DNA of 16,934 nt from Odoribacteraceae bacterium (GCA_031267995.1 JAIRXZ010000127.1:1-16934), one strand, 5' to 3'; positions 1-8,097 are shown, counted from the first letter of the stretch. Program-made: numbers and translations. Notes: generated from the letters alone by a model not told the origin.

Positions 1-19
1 GCCCCTACAGCATAATCCA

Positions 20-41
20 GCGATATCCCGGCGATATCCCG
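20..41. repeat. 11-bp tandem direct repeat
   Basis: The 11-mer GCGATATCCCG occurs twice in a row at 20-30 and 31-41, just left of the REP-like hairpins. It is seen directly; its role is unknown. Confidence 0.6.
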
Positions 42-50
42 CGAGGGGAA

Positions 51-77
51 GGGCGACCGCAAAGGTCGCCCCTACAG
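51..77. repeat. REP-like hairpin, GGGCGACC type
   Basis: GGGCGACC (51-58) and GGTCGCCC (64-71) form a perfect 8-bp stem with a 5-nt loop, followed by CTACAG. The same right-hand tail, GCCCCTACAG, begins the window at 1-10, so another copy probably lies off the left edge. Small GC-rich palindromes of this kind are scattered between genes in many bacterial genomes; genome-wide copy number cannot be judged here. Confidence 0.6.
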
Positions 78-94
78 CATAACCCGACAATAAC

Positions 95-120
95 CTGTAG
101 GGGCGAAAAATCTTTCGCCC
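95..120. repeat. REP-like hairpin, GGGCGAAA type, inverted to its neighbour
   Basis: GGGCGAAA (101-108) and TTTCGCCC (113-120) form a perfect 8-bp stem with a 4-nt loop. It is preceded by CTGTAGGGGC (95-104), the reverse complement of the GCCCCTACAG tail at 68-77. The two hairpins therefore face each other with tails inward, as in a REP doublet. A degenerate third copy (right arm and tail at about 212-226, ending GCCCCTACGG) lies further right. Confidence 0.6.
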
Positions 121-247
121 TTTCCCGCGTATGCACCCGTTCCGCCACCGGGAAACCGGCAAAAGCGATAACCCGACGGGGGCAACATGCGCAGGAAAGG
201 GCACTCACGCAGGTGCGCCCCTACGGTTCGTTGGAGAATATAGTCGC

Positions 248-331
248 GGGTCTATTTCAGGCTCTCGCGGGACAATTCCCCCTCCTCGCGAGACCATCCC
301 CCCACCCCGTGGGAAGTTCCGGGAATTGCCA
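248..331. repeat. Degenerate 21-bp periodic array A (four units)
   Basis: Four consecutive 21-bp blocks start at 248, 269, 290 and 311. Blocks two and three match at about two thirds of positions. In translation they read as heptads on the plus strand (GTIPPPR, ETIPPPR) and on the minus strand (GGGIVPR, GGGMVSR). A 7-bp inverted repeat, TCTCGCG (263-269) with CGCGAGA (287-293), lies inside. On its own this is weak; it is listed because stronger 21-bp arrays occur elsewhere in the window. The remaining intergenic sequence from 332 to 543 shows nothing clear beyond a poor promoter candidate, GATATTTG at 375-382. Confidence 0.4.
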
Positions 332-543
332 CCGTCCCAATCCCCTTTCGTCACATTCCCGCCCGATTTAACACGATATTTGCATTATGACAACGAAACG
401 CGTATCTTCGTGCCACTCTTAAAACCGAAACGACATGATTATTTCACGACAGACGCGCCACGGGGAAAGACGCGAACGACAAATCGAAAACGCGAACGCC
501 ACCACACCGTCTCCCGCCGGGCGCCAACGATAACCCCCCGAAC

Positions 544-1776
544 ATGGATGAAAGTACCTTTAAAAAATTGAAAACACTCGCCGGCGCAGCCAAGTACGAT
601 GCCACGTGCGCCTCCGCCGTTTCCGGCCGGCACCGGCATCGCGGCTGGGGCATCTGCCACGGGTTCTCCGCCGACGGGCGATGCATCTCCCTCCTGAAAA
701 TCATGCTTACCAACCACTGTATCCACGATTGCGCCTATTGTATCAATCGCCGGGAGAACGACGTCGCGCGCGCCACTTTTAGCGTCGCCGAGATAGTCGA
801 TCTCACGATGGAGCTGTACCGGCGGAATTATATCGAGGGGCTTTTCCTCAGTTCGGGCGTGCTGCGCGACCCCGATTACACGATGGAGCGGCTGGCGCGC
901 GTGGCCAAGGAGTTGCGCGTCAATCGCCGCTTCAAGGGTTACCTCCACCTGAAGAGTATCCCCGGCGCCAGCCGCGAACTCGTGCACCAGGCGGGGTTGC
1001 ACGCCGATTGCCTGAGCGTTAACGTGGAGATTCCCACCGAGGTGAACTTGCGCGCCATCGCGCCGGGGAAGAGTTTCCGGGATATTTTCCAACCGATGCG
1101 TTATATCCACGAGCACGCGTTGCAGAGTGCCAGGGAGCGGCGTTTTGATCACCGCGCGCCGCCTTTTGCCCCCGCCGGGCAGAGCACGCAGGTGATCGTC
1201 GGCGCCACGCCGGACACGGACAGGGAGATTCTCCGCCTCTCTTCCTCGCTCTACCGGGCGAGTACCATGCGACGCGTTTATTATTCCGCCTTTATCCCCG
1301 TTAACGCGGGGGATGACCGGCTGCCGAACGTCGATCGCCCGCCGCTGGCTCGCGAGCACCGGTTGTACCAGGCCGATTGGCTGCTGCGCTTTTACGGTTT
1401 CGAGCTGGACGAGCTGGTGGATGCCGGCCGGCCGTTCCTCGACCTGGATGTCGATCCCAAGCTGGCGTGGGCGCTGCGTCACCCGGCGATGTTTCCCGTG
1501 GATGTTAACCGCGCGGGGTTGCAGGATCTGCTTCGCGTTCCCGGCCTCGGCCCCCGCTCGGCGCGGTTTATCATGACGGCCAGGGGGCAGTTCCAGCTTG
1601 GCGCCGGGGAGCTGGTGAAGATCGGCTTGAGCTTTAAAAAGGCGCGGCATTTTATCTCGTGCAGGGATATCCCGCCGCGGGAGGTGTCGCCGGAGAGGGT
1701 GCGGGGGCTGCTCCTGCCGGCACGGCGGCGACGGGAGGAAGAGAGCTTGCCGCGGCTCCCGTTCAGGTTTGATTGA
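544..1776 (+). CDS. Putative DNA modification/repair radical SAM protein (TIGR03916-like)
   Basis: This 410-residue protein matches the radical-SAM family that occurs paired with a DUF4130 protein. Cys59, Cys63 and Cys66 form the CxxxCxxC motif (CIHDCAYC) that binds the [4Fe-4S] cluster and S-adenosylmethionine. The family-like stretch GICHGFSADGRC precedes it. Near the C-terminus, residues 318-344 (DVNRAGL, then VPGLGPRSA) form a helix-hairpin-helix, which suggests contact with DNA. The start is the ATG at 544; no Shine-Dalgarno is visible, as usual for Bacteroidota. The stop lies 9 nt before the next gene, so the two are surely co-transcribed. The family is named for a putative role in DNA modification or repair from its association with uracil-DNA glycosylase-like domains; the reaction is not established. 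I am confident of the family and not of the function. Confidence 0.88.
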   Translation: MDESTFKKLKTLAGAAKYDATCASAVSGRHRHRGWGICHGFSADGRCISLLKIMLTNHCIHDCAYCINRRENDVARATFSVAEIVDLTMELYRRNYIEGLFLSSGVLRDPDYTMERLARVAKELRVNRRFKGYLHLKSIPGASRELVHQAGLHADCLSVNVEIPTEVNLRAIAPGKSFRDIFQPMRYIHEHALQSARERRFDHRAPPFAPAGQSTQVIVGATPDTDREILRLSSSLYRASTMRRVYYSAFIPVNAGDDRLPNVDRPPLAREHRLYQADWLLRFYGFELDELVDAGRPFLDLDVDPKLAWALRHPAMFPVDVNRAGLQDLLRVPGLGPRSARFIMTARGQFQLGAGELVKIGLSFKKARHFISCRDIPPREVSPERVRGLLLPARRRREEESLPRLPFRFD

Positions 1777-1785
1777 GTCCCGCGC

Positions 1786-2544
1786 GTGAGTACTTTTCTC
1801 CATGATGGCACTTTTAACGGGCTGCTTACCGCCCTTTTCGAGGCTTACCGGCGGGGGGAGTTTCCGGAGTTCCTGACGCGCGAGGGTGGGGAGCGGTCGC
1901 TTTTCGAGGGTTCTGTCGTTGTCATCCGCGCGGATGCTGTGAAGGCCGCGCGCGTTTGGGAGGGTGTCCGGGCGAGGATCTCCCCGTCGGCGCGCGCCGT
2001 GATCGTGGCTGCCTGGTTGTCGGAAGAACCGGGGGTGGATCGGCTGATTTTCCGCCACCTCCGCGGTATTATCGACGCGCCGGGCGACGCTGCCCGCAAG
2101 TTTGGCGCGGAGGCGCTGGAGTTGTCGCGGTTGGCGCGGAAGGTGGCGCGCGAACGGGAACGGGTGGTGCAGTTTCTCCGCTTCAGGATGACCGGCGACG
2201 GCACTTTCCTGGCTTTCGCGGAGCCTCTTTATGATGTGCTGGCGGGGGTTATCGATTACCTGGCGGATCGGTTCGAGAACGAGAGCTGGCTGGTGTACGA
2301 CACGAAAAGGGAGATCGGGTTTTATCACCGGGATCGCCGCGTGAGCGAGATTTTGCCCGGCGATGCCTTGCCACCGCCGCTGGTGGCCACCCTGGAATGT
2401 CGCGATGTCGATGAAAAGGAGAGGCAATTGCAGGAGCTTTGGAAGTCGTACCTGGAGGCGACGACGATTCGCGAACGTCTGGACGCCCGACCGCGACGTG
2501 AACGGCTCCCCGCCCGGTTCTGGAAGTATTTCGAGGAGAAATAG
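1786..2544 (+). CDS. DUF4130 'probable DNA metabolism' protein, partner of the radical SAM protein
   Basis: The 252-residue product begins at a GTG codon nine bases after the radical-SAM stop. The N-terminus (MSTFLHDGTFNGLLTALFEAY) and the C-terminus (RERLPARFWKYFEEK) match DUF4130/TIGR03915 as I recall it: an early DG-F-G-LTA-FEAY stretch and a terminal R-LP-R-WKY. The family is an obligate companion of the upstream radical-SAM type. In some bacteria it is fused to a uracil-DNA glycosylase domain; at 252 residues there is no room for one here, so this is the stand-alone form. The middle (about 110-190) is rich in Arg, Glu and Asp and contains FLRFRMTGDGTFLAFAEP, which may bind nucleic acid; that is inference. 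Family identity is strong and the biochemical role is unknown. Confidence 0.85.
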   Translation: MSTFLHDGTFNGLLTALFEAYRRGEFPEFLTREGGERSLFEGSVVVIRADAVKAARVWEGVRARISPSARAVIVAAWLSEEPGVDRLIFRHLRGIIDAPGDAARKFGAEALELSRLARKVARERERVVQFLRFRMTGDGTFLAFAEPLYDVLAGVIDYLADRFENESWLVYDTKREIGFYHRDRRVSEILPGDALPPPLVATLECRDVDEKERQLQELWKSYLEATTIRERLDARPRRERLPARFWKYFEEK

Positions 2545-2619
2545 GCGGGAGGGGGGCGTTTTTATTCCTCTCTTTCTTCCTTTTCTCCCGGTGACGGACG
2601 GCGGGCGGGCATGAAAAAT

Positions 2620-2652
2620 CCCCGGAATCGCCGGCGTGACGGGGTTCCGGGG
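2620..2652 (-). terminator. Rho-independent-like terminator between convergent genes
   Basis: CCCCGGAA (2620-2627) and TTCCGGGG (2645-2652) form a perfect 8-bp stem with a 17-nt loop. Read on the minus strand the hairpin is followed by ATTTTTC, so it best suits termination of the leftward S9 peptidase transcript. It may also stop rightward transcripts from the radical-SAM pair, although no T-run follows in that direction. Confidence 0.6.
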
Positions 2653-2703
2653 AGGGAGGATGACGGGGTTGGTGAATTTTTCTGTTTTGACCCGACTAAT
2701 GGT

Positions 2704-4785
2704 TTACTCCGTTTTAAGCCAGCGGTCGAGCCAGGCGGCGAAGGTGCGTTGCCAGAGGATGCCGTTTTGACAGCCGAGCACCCAGTGGCTCTCTTCGGGG
2801 AAGTAGAGGTACTGCGCCGGGATGCCGCGCATGCGGGCGGTGTTGAAGGCGGCCATGCCCTGGGAGACGTCGATGCGGAAGTCCCTCTGGCCGTGAATGA
2901 CGAGGATGGGGGTGTCCCAGTTGCCGGCGAAGCGGTGGGGGGAGTTGGCGTAGGTGCGACGGGCTACGCGGTTGTCGTCCCAGGGGGCGCCGCCGAGATC
3001 CCAGTCGGCAAACCACATCTCCTCGGTGGTGGCGTATTGCATCTCCAGGTTGTAGATGCCGCAGTGGGCGATGAAGGCTTTGAAGCGCTTCTGGTGGTGG
3101 CCGGCGAGGTGGTAGACGGAGTAGCCGCCGTAGGATGCGCCGATGCAGGCGAGGCGGTTGGCGTCGACGTAGGGTTCGCGGGCGAGGGCGTCGATGGCGG
3201 TGAGGTAGTCCTGCATGTTTTGGCCGGGGTAGTCGCCGCTGATCTGCTCGAGCCATTGCTGGCCGAAGCCGGGGAGGCCGCGACGGTTGGGGGCGACGAC
3301 GATGTAGCCGTTGGCGACCATCATCTGGAAGTTCCAACGGTAGCTCCAGAATTGGCTGACGGTGCTTTGCGGGCCGCCCTCGCAGTAGAGGATGGTGGGG
3401 TAGCGCTTGGAGGGGTCAAAGCGCGGGGGGTAGATGATCCAGGTAAGCATTTGCTTGCCGTCGGTGGTGGGGATCCAGCGGGATTCCACGTTGCCGAGGG
3501 TGAGCTGGTCGAGGATGGGTTTGTTGATGAAGGTGAGTTCTTCGGCCTGACCGGTGGCGGGGTTTACCTTGTACAGTTCGGCGGGCTTGCTCATGGATAC
3601 GCGGCTGGCCAGAAGGATGTCGCCGGCGGGCGCGACGGAGGTGTAGTTGTGGGTGCCTTCGGTGATTTTGAGTATTTTGCCGTCGTGGAGGGTGAGGCGG
3701 TAGATTTCGTCGGTGGCGTGGTGGTCGGAGATGAAGTAGAGGGTGTTGTTGTCCGCCCAGGCGAGGTGGGCGACGTGCTGGTCGAAGTCGCGGGTGTAGT
3801 CGCGTTTTTCCCCGGTGACGAGGTTCATGATGAAGAGGCGGGGCTTGTCGGCCTCGTAGCCTTCGCGTTCCATGCTTTCCCAGGCGAGGAGGGATCCGTC
3901 GGGGGAGAGGAGGGGGTTGTTGTCGTAGCCCATCATGCCCTCGGTGAGGTTGACGGTGGATCCGGTGATGATGTCGTGGAGGTAGAGGTCGGTGTTGGTG
4001 GATCGGGCGTAGTCGATGCCTTGTTTTTTGCGGGCGGTGTAGATGATGGCGCGACTGTCGTTTGTCCAGGCGAGTTGCTCGGTTCCGCCGAAGGGACGGA
4101 CGGGTGATTCCCAGCGTTCGCCCTGGAGGATGTCCTTGCCGCCGGTGACGAGGGCGCCGGGGTCGAGGTCGGCGACGAAGGGGTGGGTGTAGGCGTCTAC
4201 CCATCCGTCCCAGTGGCGGTAGAATTGGGTTTCGACGAGGCGGGCGTTGGCCTTGGGGAGGTCGGGGTGAAGGTCGTGGATGTCCTGCTCGAGCTTGACC
4301 TCTTTCAGGTAGAGGAGGCGGGATTTGTCGGGGGCGTAGAGGAATCCGTCGATGCCTCCCTCGATGTCCGTGACGCGGGCGAGGGCGGCGCCGTCGGGGT
4401 TGATTTCCCAGAGCTGGGTGGCGCCGTCGTTGGGGGCGAGGAAGGCGATCTTGCCGTCGGGAGTCCAGGCGGCCGCGGCCTCGTTGTAGTCGGTGTCCGT
4501 GAGGCGGGTGACGTGGCCGTCGGCGAGGCGGAGGAGGTAGAGGTCGGTGTAGGAGCGGTTTTCCTCTTTGTGGAAGTAGGTGACGGGGTAGAGGACGGTG
4601 GCGCCGTCGGGGGAGAGTTTAAATTCGCCCATGCGGCCGAAGCTCCAGAGTACTTCGGGGGTCATGATGTCGGAGGCGAGCTTGGTTTCCGCCGGTTTGT
4701 AGCCGGGGGCGGGCGCCACGGGGGGGGCTTGCTCGCAGGCTACCGCGGTGATGAGGATGAGGGCTACGCGGAGTGGTTTTTTCAT
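2704..4785 (-). CDS. S9 family prolyl oligopeptidase-type peptidase, DPP5-like lipoprotein
   Basis: A 693-residue secreted serine peptidase. Residues 1-16 are a short basic then hydrophobic signal sequence ending AVA before Cys17, so a lipoprotein anchored to a membrane is likely. Residues of about 45-430 contain WD40/PD40-like beta-propeller repeats (SPDGATVLYPV, TPDGKIAFLA, SPDGSLLAW). The C-terminal alpha/beta-hydrolase has Ser551 in GASYGGY, Asp635 in HGQRDFRI and His667 in EESHW, so the catalytic triad is complete. Length, layout and triad spacing resemble the dipeptidyl-peptidase 5 type of Porphyromonas, which releases dipeptides from oligopeptides. Acylaminoacyl-peptidase is the main alternative. 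The start ATG lies 21 nt after the recA stop, so it can be read through from recA, though the functions look unrelated. The family is certain and the exact specificity is not. Confidence 0.9.
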   Translation of the reverse strand: MKKPLRVALILITAVACEQAPPVAPAPGYKPAETKLASDIMTPEVLWSFGRMGEFKLSPDGATVLYPVTYFHKEENRSYTDLYLLRLADGHVTRLTDTDYNEAAAAWTPDGKIAFLAPNDGATQLWEINPDGAALARVTDIEGGIDGFLYAPDKSRLLYLKEVKLEQDIHDLHPDLPKANARLVETQFYRHWDGWVDAYTHPFVADLDPGALVTGGKDILQGERWESPVRPFGGTEQLAWTNDSRAIIYTARKKQGIDYARSTNTDLYLHDIITGSTVNLTEGMMGYDNNPLLSPDGSLLAWESMEREGYEADKPRLFIMNLVTGEKRDYTRDFDQHVAHLAWADNNTLYFISDHHATDEIYRLTLHDGKILKITEGTHNYTSVAPAGDILLASRVSMSKPAELYKVNPATGQAEELTFINKPILDQLTLGNVESRWIPTTDGKQMLTWIIYPPRFDPSKRYPTILYCEGGPQSTVSQFWSYRWNFQMMVANGYIVVAPNRRGLPGFGQQWLEQISGDYPGQNMQDYLTAIDALAREPYVDANRLACIGASYGGYSVYHLAGHHQKRFKAFIAHCGIYNLEMQYATTEEMWFADWDLGGAPWDDNRVARRTYANSPHRFAGNWDTPILVIHGQRDFRIDVSQGMAAFNTARMRGIPAQYLYFPEESHWVLGCQNGILWQRTFAAWLDRWLKTE

Positions 4786-4806
4786 GTTGTTTGTTTTAGG
4801 CGTGGG

Positions 4807-5883
4807 TTATTCGTTGGTTTTGGCGGATTTGTCTGCCTTGTCGGGTTTCGCGTTGGCGGGTTGTTGGGCGGGCTTCGCGGTTTGGAGGGGTTGGTCGAAG
4901 GCGATGGTGATTTTGGCGGCGAGTTCGTCGGCGAGTTCGGGGTTGTCCTCTATCAGTTGCTTGACGGTTTCCCTGCCCTGGCCGAGGCGGGTGTCGCCGT
5001 AGGAGAACCAGCTGCCGCTTTTTTTGATGACGTTGAGTTCCACGCCGAGGTCGACAATCTCGCTGGATCGGGAGATGCCCTCGCCGTACATGATGTCAAA
5101 TTCCGCTTTTTTGAAGGGGGGGGCGACTTTGTTCTTGACTACTTTGACGCGGGTGTGGTTGCCGAAGATCTCCTCGCCTTCTTTGATTTGTCCCGTCCTG
5201 CGGATGTCCAGGCGGACGGAGGAGTAGAATTTGAGGGCGTTGCCGCCGGTGGTGGTTTCCGGGCTGCCGAACATGACGCCGATCTTGTCCCTGAGCTGGT
5301 TGATGAAGACGCAGCAGGTGTTTGTTTTGCTGATGGCGCCGGTGAGCTTGCGGAGCGCCTGGGACATGAGGCGGGCTTGCAGTCCCATGACGCTGTCGCC
5401 CATCTCTCCCTCGATTTCCGCCTTGGGGGTGAGGGCTGCCACGGAGTCGATGACGATGATGTCGATGGCGGCGGAGCGGATGAGTTGCTCGGTGATTTCG
5501 AGGGCTTGCTCGCCGTTGTCGGGCTGCGAGATGAAGAGGTTTTCGACGTTGACGCCCAGCTTTTCGGCGTAGAAGCGGTCGAAGGCGTGCTCGGCGTCGA
5601 TGATGGCGGCGATGCCTCCCGCTTTTTGGGCTTCGGCGATGGCGTGGATGGCGAGGGTGGTTTTGCCGGAGGATTCCGGGCCGAAGATTTCGATGACTCT
5701 CCCCCGCGGGTAGCCACCAACGCCCAATGCCCGGTCGAGGGCGATGGAGCCGGTGGGGATGGAGGCGACGTCTTCCACGTGGGCGTCGCCCAGTTTCATC
5801 ACGCTGCCTTTGCCGAAGTTTTTCTCGATTTTGTCGATGGTCAGTTGTAAGGCTTTCAGTTTGTCTTGATTCGTTTCGCTCAT
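4807..5883 (-). CDS. recA: Recombinase RecA
   Basis: A full-length RecA of 358 residues. It forms filaments on single-stranded DNA, pairs homologous strands and can stimulate SOS repressor cleavage. Walker A is GPESSGKT at 68-75; the Walker B strand is [10 protein letters not shown] near 142-151. The DNA-binding L2 loop, about 195-216, carries [20 protein letters not shown], and [18 protein letters not shown] at 247-264 is typical. The C-terminal tail after about residue 330 is rich in Lys, Ala, Pro and Gln rather than strongly acidic as in Escherichia coli. The upstream 69-nt gap to bioB holds a 12-bp palindrome (5907-5918) that could be an operator. The gene lies in a leftward run with bioB and the S9 peptidase. 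Confidence 0.98.
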   Translation of the reverse strand: MSETNQDKLKALQLTIDKIEKNFGKGSVMKLGDAHVEDVASIPTGSIALDRALGVGGYPRGRVIEIFGPESSGKTTLAIHAIAEAQKAGGIAAIIDAEHAFDRFYAEKLGVNVENLFISQPDNGEQALEITEQLIRSAAIDIIVIDSVAALTPKAEIEGEMGDSVMGLQARLMSQALRKLTGAISKTNTCCVFINQLRDKIGVMFGSPETTTGGNALKFYSSVRLDIRRTGQIKEGEEIFGNHTRVKVVKNKVAPPFKKAEFDIMYGEGISRSSEIVDLGVELNVIKKSGSWFSYGDTRLGQGRETVKQLIEDNPELADELAAKITIAFDQPLQTAKPAQQPANAKPDKADKSAKTNE

Positions 5884-5906
5884 GTTATTTTTGTTTTACG
5901 TGGGAG

Positions 5907-5932
5907 TTTTCGCGAAAATAGTGAAAAATCAC
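5907..5932 (-). promoter_or_regulatory. Palindromic candidate operator upstream of recA
   Basis: In the 69-nt gap before recA the perfect 12-bp palindrome TTTTCGCGAAAA (5907-5918) lies 24 nt upstream of the ATG. Next to it is GTGAAAAATCAC (5921-5932), whose ends are complementary. On the minus strand TATTTTCG (5920-5913) is one base off the TAnnTTTG -7 consensus and overlaps the first palindrome. A repressor site over a recA promoter is plausible. I do not recognise it as a known SOS box. Confidence 0.3.
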
Positions 5933-5952
5933 GGGTTTACGTCGGGGACGGG

Positions 5953-6942
5953 CTATTTTACCGCCGCTTCCCGGACGGGGGGGCGGGTGTAGCCGACCTC
6001 GGCGAACATTTCGTAGTCCCCGGCGACTTCCGTGCCGGGTGTCGTCAGCAAACCGCCCACGAGGGAGGCGTTGATGCCCGCGCGCAGCGCCCGACGCTGG
6101 AGCAAGGGGGACATCTGCCCGCGGCCGCCGGCGAAGCGGATGAAGGCGTCCGGGAGGATGAAGCGGAAGAGGGCGATGGTGGTGAGGATCTCCTCCTCCG
6201 GCAGCGGCGGACGGGACTCCAGGGCGGTGCCTTTTACCGGGGTGAGGAGGTTGAGGGGGACGGATTTCACGCCGAGTTCGCGCAGTTCGAAGGCGAGTTC
6301 GAGGCGTTGTTCCATGCTTTCGCCCATGCCGATGATGCCGCCGGAGCATATCTCCAACCCGACCTCGCGGGCGAGGCGGAGGGTGCGTTTTTTCTCCTCG
6401 ATGGTGTGGGTGGAGCAGAGGGCGGGGAAGAAGGAGGAGGAGGTTTCCAGGTTACATTCGTAACGGGTGACGCCCGCTTCCTTGAGCATGAGCATCTCTT
6501 CCTTGCCGATGAGTCCCATGGAGGCGCACAGTTTCAGGCCGGTTTTTTGTTTGATGTCGCGATACATGTCGCAGAAGGCCGTCATCTCCCGCTGGTTCAC
6601 GCGGCGACCGCTGGTGACCAGCGAGAAGCGGTTGACCCGGTGCCCGTCGTTTTCCCGCGCGACGGCGAGTACCTCCTCCGGGGCTTTTACCGGGTAGGTG
6701 GCGATGCCCGTGGCGTGAAAGGCGGATTGCGCGCACCACTTGCAATCCTCGCTGCAACGGCCGGAGCGGGCGTTGACGATGGAGCAGGTGTCCAGCTCGT
6801 TGCCGCGGAAGGCCACGCGTATTTCGTCCGCCGCGGCGTAGAGGCGCTCCTTCCCCGGCTCGCGCGAGAGTTCCAGCGCCTCGGCCTGGGAGATCTCCCC
6901 TTTTCCCTCGATGATTCGTGTTTTTAAGTTGTCGATTATCAT
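5953..6942 (-). CDS. bioB: Biotin synthase BioB, with variant auxiliary-cluster residues
   Basis: A radical-SAM biotin synthase of 329 residues, which inserts sulfur into dethiobiotin. Cys63, Cys67 and Cys70 (CSEDCKWC) bind the [4Fe-4S] cluster; the following AQS, then NLETS, CSGGIIGMGE and LLTP..GT motifs are all typical, and IRFAGGRGQM keeps the conserved Arg. Aligned by eye to the E. coli enzyme, the [2Fe-2S] ligand Cys97 is replaced by Ser (RFSLVTSG, about residue 107). The equivalents of Cys128 (KLCASMG) and Cys188 (EICSGG) remain. Two additional Cys occur, in YECNLETS (about 163) and FFPALCSTH (about 176). This resembles the BioB type of obligate anaerobes. It lies 27 nt downstream of hydE and is probably co-transcribed with it. 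No other biotin gene is in the window. Confidence 0.95.
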   Translation of the reverse strand: MIIDNLKTRIIEGKGEISQAEALELSREPGKERLYAAADEIRVAFRGNELDTCSIVNARSGRCSEDCKWCAQSAFHATGIATYPVKAPEEVLAVARENDGHRVNRFSLVTSGRRVNQREMTAFCDMYRDIKQKTGLKLCASMGLIGKEEMLMLKEAGVTRYECNLETSSSFFPALCSTHTIEEKKRTLRLAREVGLEICSGGIIGMGESMEQRLELAFELRELGVKSVPLNLLTPVKGTALESRPPLPEEEILTTIALFRFILPDAFIRFAGGRGQMSPLLQRRALRAGINASLVGGLLTTPGTEVAGDYEMFAEVGYTRPPVREAAVK

Positions 6943-6969
6943 GATTATAGTTTTTGATCGTGCGCGAAT

Positions 6970-8097
6970 TTACTGATTTTTGCCCGTCATGCCCCCGTCC
7001 GCCGGCTCTTTTTTGCCCGTCCGGAGGGCGAAGTGAGGGGAGTCGCCCCACTCGCCGCGGCCTATTTCGTCCCCGGCAAGGCGGACGCGCGCCTCGAGGC
7101 ACTCCTTGCACTGGTCGGCCGCTTCGTCGACGCAGGGTTTGTTTTCGTACAGCAGGTAGTCCTCGCGGTAGCGCACCGGCGTGATGTTCGGCATCAGGAT
7201 GTTGGCGCCGGCCATGAGCGCTTTTTCCCTGCCGAGTTTGTCGATGGCTTGCAGGGCGGTGGCGGCGACGATGTTGATGTCTTTCATCATGACGCGCAGG
7301 ACGGCTATCATCCCCAACGACAGGTGGAGACGGGCGAGAGGGGGAAGGAGGATGCCCCGGTGACGGTAGAGAGGGGTGTCCGCGTGCTCCACGTAAGGCC
7401 CCATGCCGATCATGTCGGCGTCGATATCGCGGAAAAAGAGGAGGTCGCCGGCCAGGTCGTCAAGCGTCTGGAAGGGGAGGCCGATCATGCAGCCCGTGCC
7501 CACCTGGTAGCCGCACGCGCGCAGGTGGCGCAGGGTTTCGAGGCGCCGCTCGAAGTCGTGACGGGCGTCCCGCGGGTGAATCCTGGCGTACAGGTCGGGA
7601 TTGGAGGTCTCCACGCGCAGCAGGTAGCGCCGCGCCCCGGCCTCCTTCCACTCCTCCAGGGTTTCGCGCGATTGCTCGCCAAGGGAGAGGGTGATGCCCA
7701 GGCGGTTGTCGGTGGCTTCCCCGATCCGCTCCAGCAGCCGGGTGATTTCCCGCGTCCGCGCCGGGGAGGCGATTTCTCCCCCCTGGATGACGATGGAGGC
7801 GTATCCCGCGGCAAGGGCGTAACGGGCGGCTTCCATGACTTCGCCTTCCATCATGGTGTAGCGATGGACGCGGGGGTTGCTCCCGCGGATCCCGCAGTAG
7901 AGGCACTCTTTGACGCAACGGTTGGAGTATTCCAGGAGACCGCGGAAGTAAACTTTGTTGCCAACGCGCTCCCGCTTGATGGCCGACGAACGGGCGAAAA
8001 GACGAGACCGCTCCGCGCCAACGGCCGAGAGCAGACGGACGATCTCGCCCCGCGAGGAGGGGGCGTCAAGCAAAATGTCGTCAAAGGGTTTTTCCAC
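6970..8097 (-). CDS. hydE: [FeFe] hydrogenase H-cluster radical SAM maturase HydE
   Basis: A 375-residue radical-SAM protein of the BioB/HydE/PylB group. Cys61, Cys65 and Cys68 (CVKECLYC) bind the SAM cluster. The stretch DADMIGMGPYVEHADTP (227-242) is the most HydE-specific motif, and GLPFQTLDDLAGDLLFF precedes it. Cys322, Cys330 and Cys333 have the C-x7-C-x2-C spacing of the accessory cluster site known from Thermotoga HydE. HydE helps to build the dithiolate-bridged diiron site of [FeFe] hydrogenase together with HydG and HydF, which are not adjacent here. The start is GTG at 8097; an in-frame stop (that of the upstream gene) and no ATG lie before it. It follows the PD-(D/E)XK gene by 39 nt. 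The last 25 residues are a Lys/Gly-rich tail of no known role. Confidence 0.9.
   Translation of the reverse strand: MEKPFDDILLDAPSSRGEIVRLLSAVGAERSRLFARSSAIKRERVGNKVYFRGLLEYSNRCVKECLYCGIRGSNPRVHRYTMMEGEVMEAARYALAAGYASIVIQGGEIASPARTREITRLLERIGEATDNRLGITLSLGEQSRETLEEWKEAGARRYLLRVETSNPDLYARIHPRDARHDFERRLETLRHLRACGYQVGTGCMIGLPFQTLDDLAGDLLFFRDIDADMIGMGPYVEHADTPLYRHRGILLPPLARLHLSLGMIAVLRVMMKDINIVAATALQAIDKLGREKALMAGANILMPNITPVRYREDYLLYENKPCVDEAADQCKECLEARVRLAGDEIGRGEWGDSPHFALRTGKKEPADGGMTGKNQ

Noticed and set aside
369..390. Promoter for the radical-SAM gene (GATATTTG at 375-382)
   Set aside because: First base of the -7 box is wrong, the -33 match is poor, and the leader would be about 150 nt; too weak to list.
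131..571. A 146-codon plus-strand frame before the radical-SAM gene
   Set aside because: It runs through REP-like hairpins and array A, overlaps the radical-SAM start and shows no family resemblance.
439..2427. A 662-codon minus-strand frame
   Set aside because: Antisense shadow of the radical-SAM and DUF4130 genes, which carry clear motifs on the plus strand; the translation is Arg/Pro/His-rich without domains.
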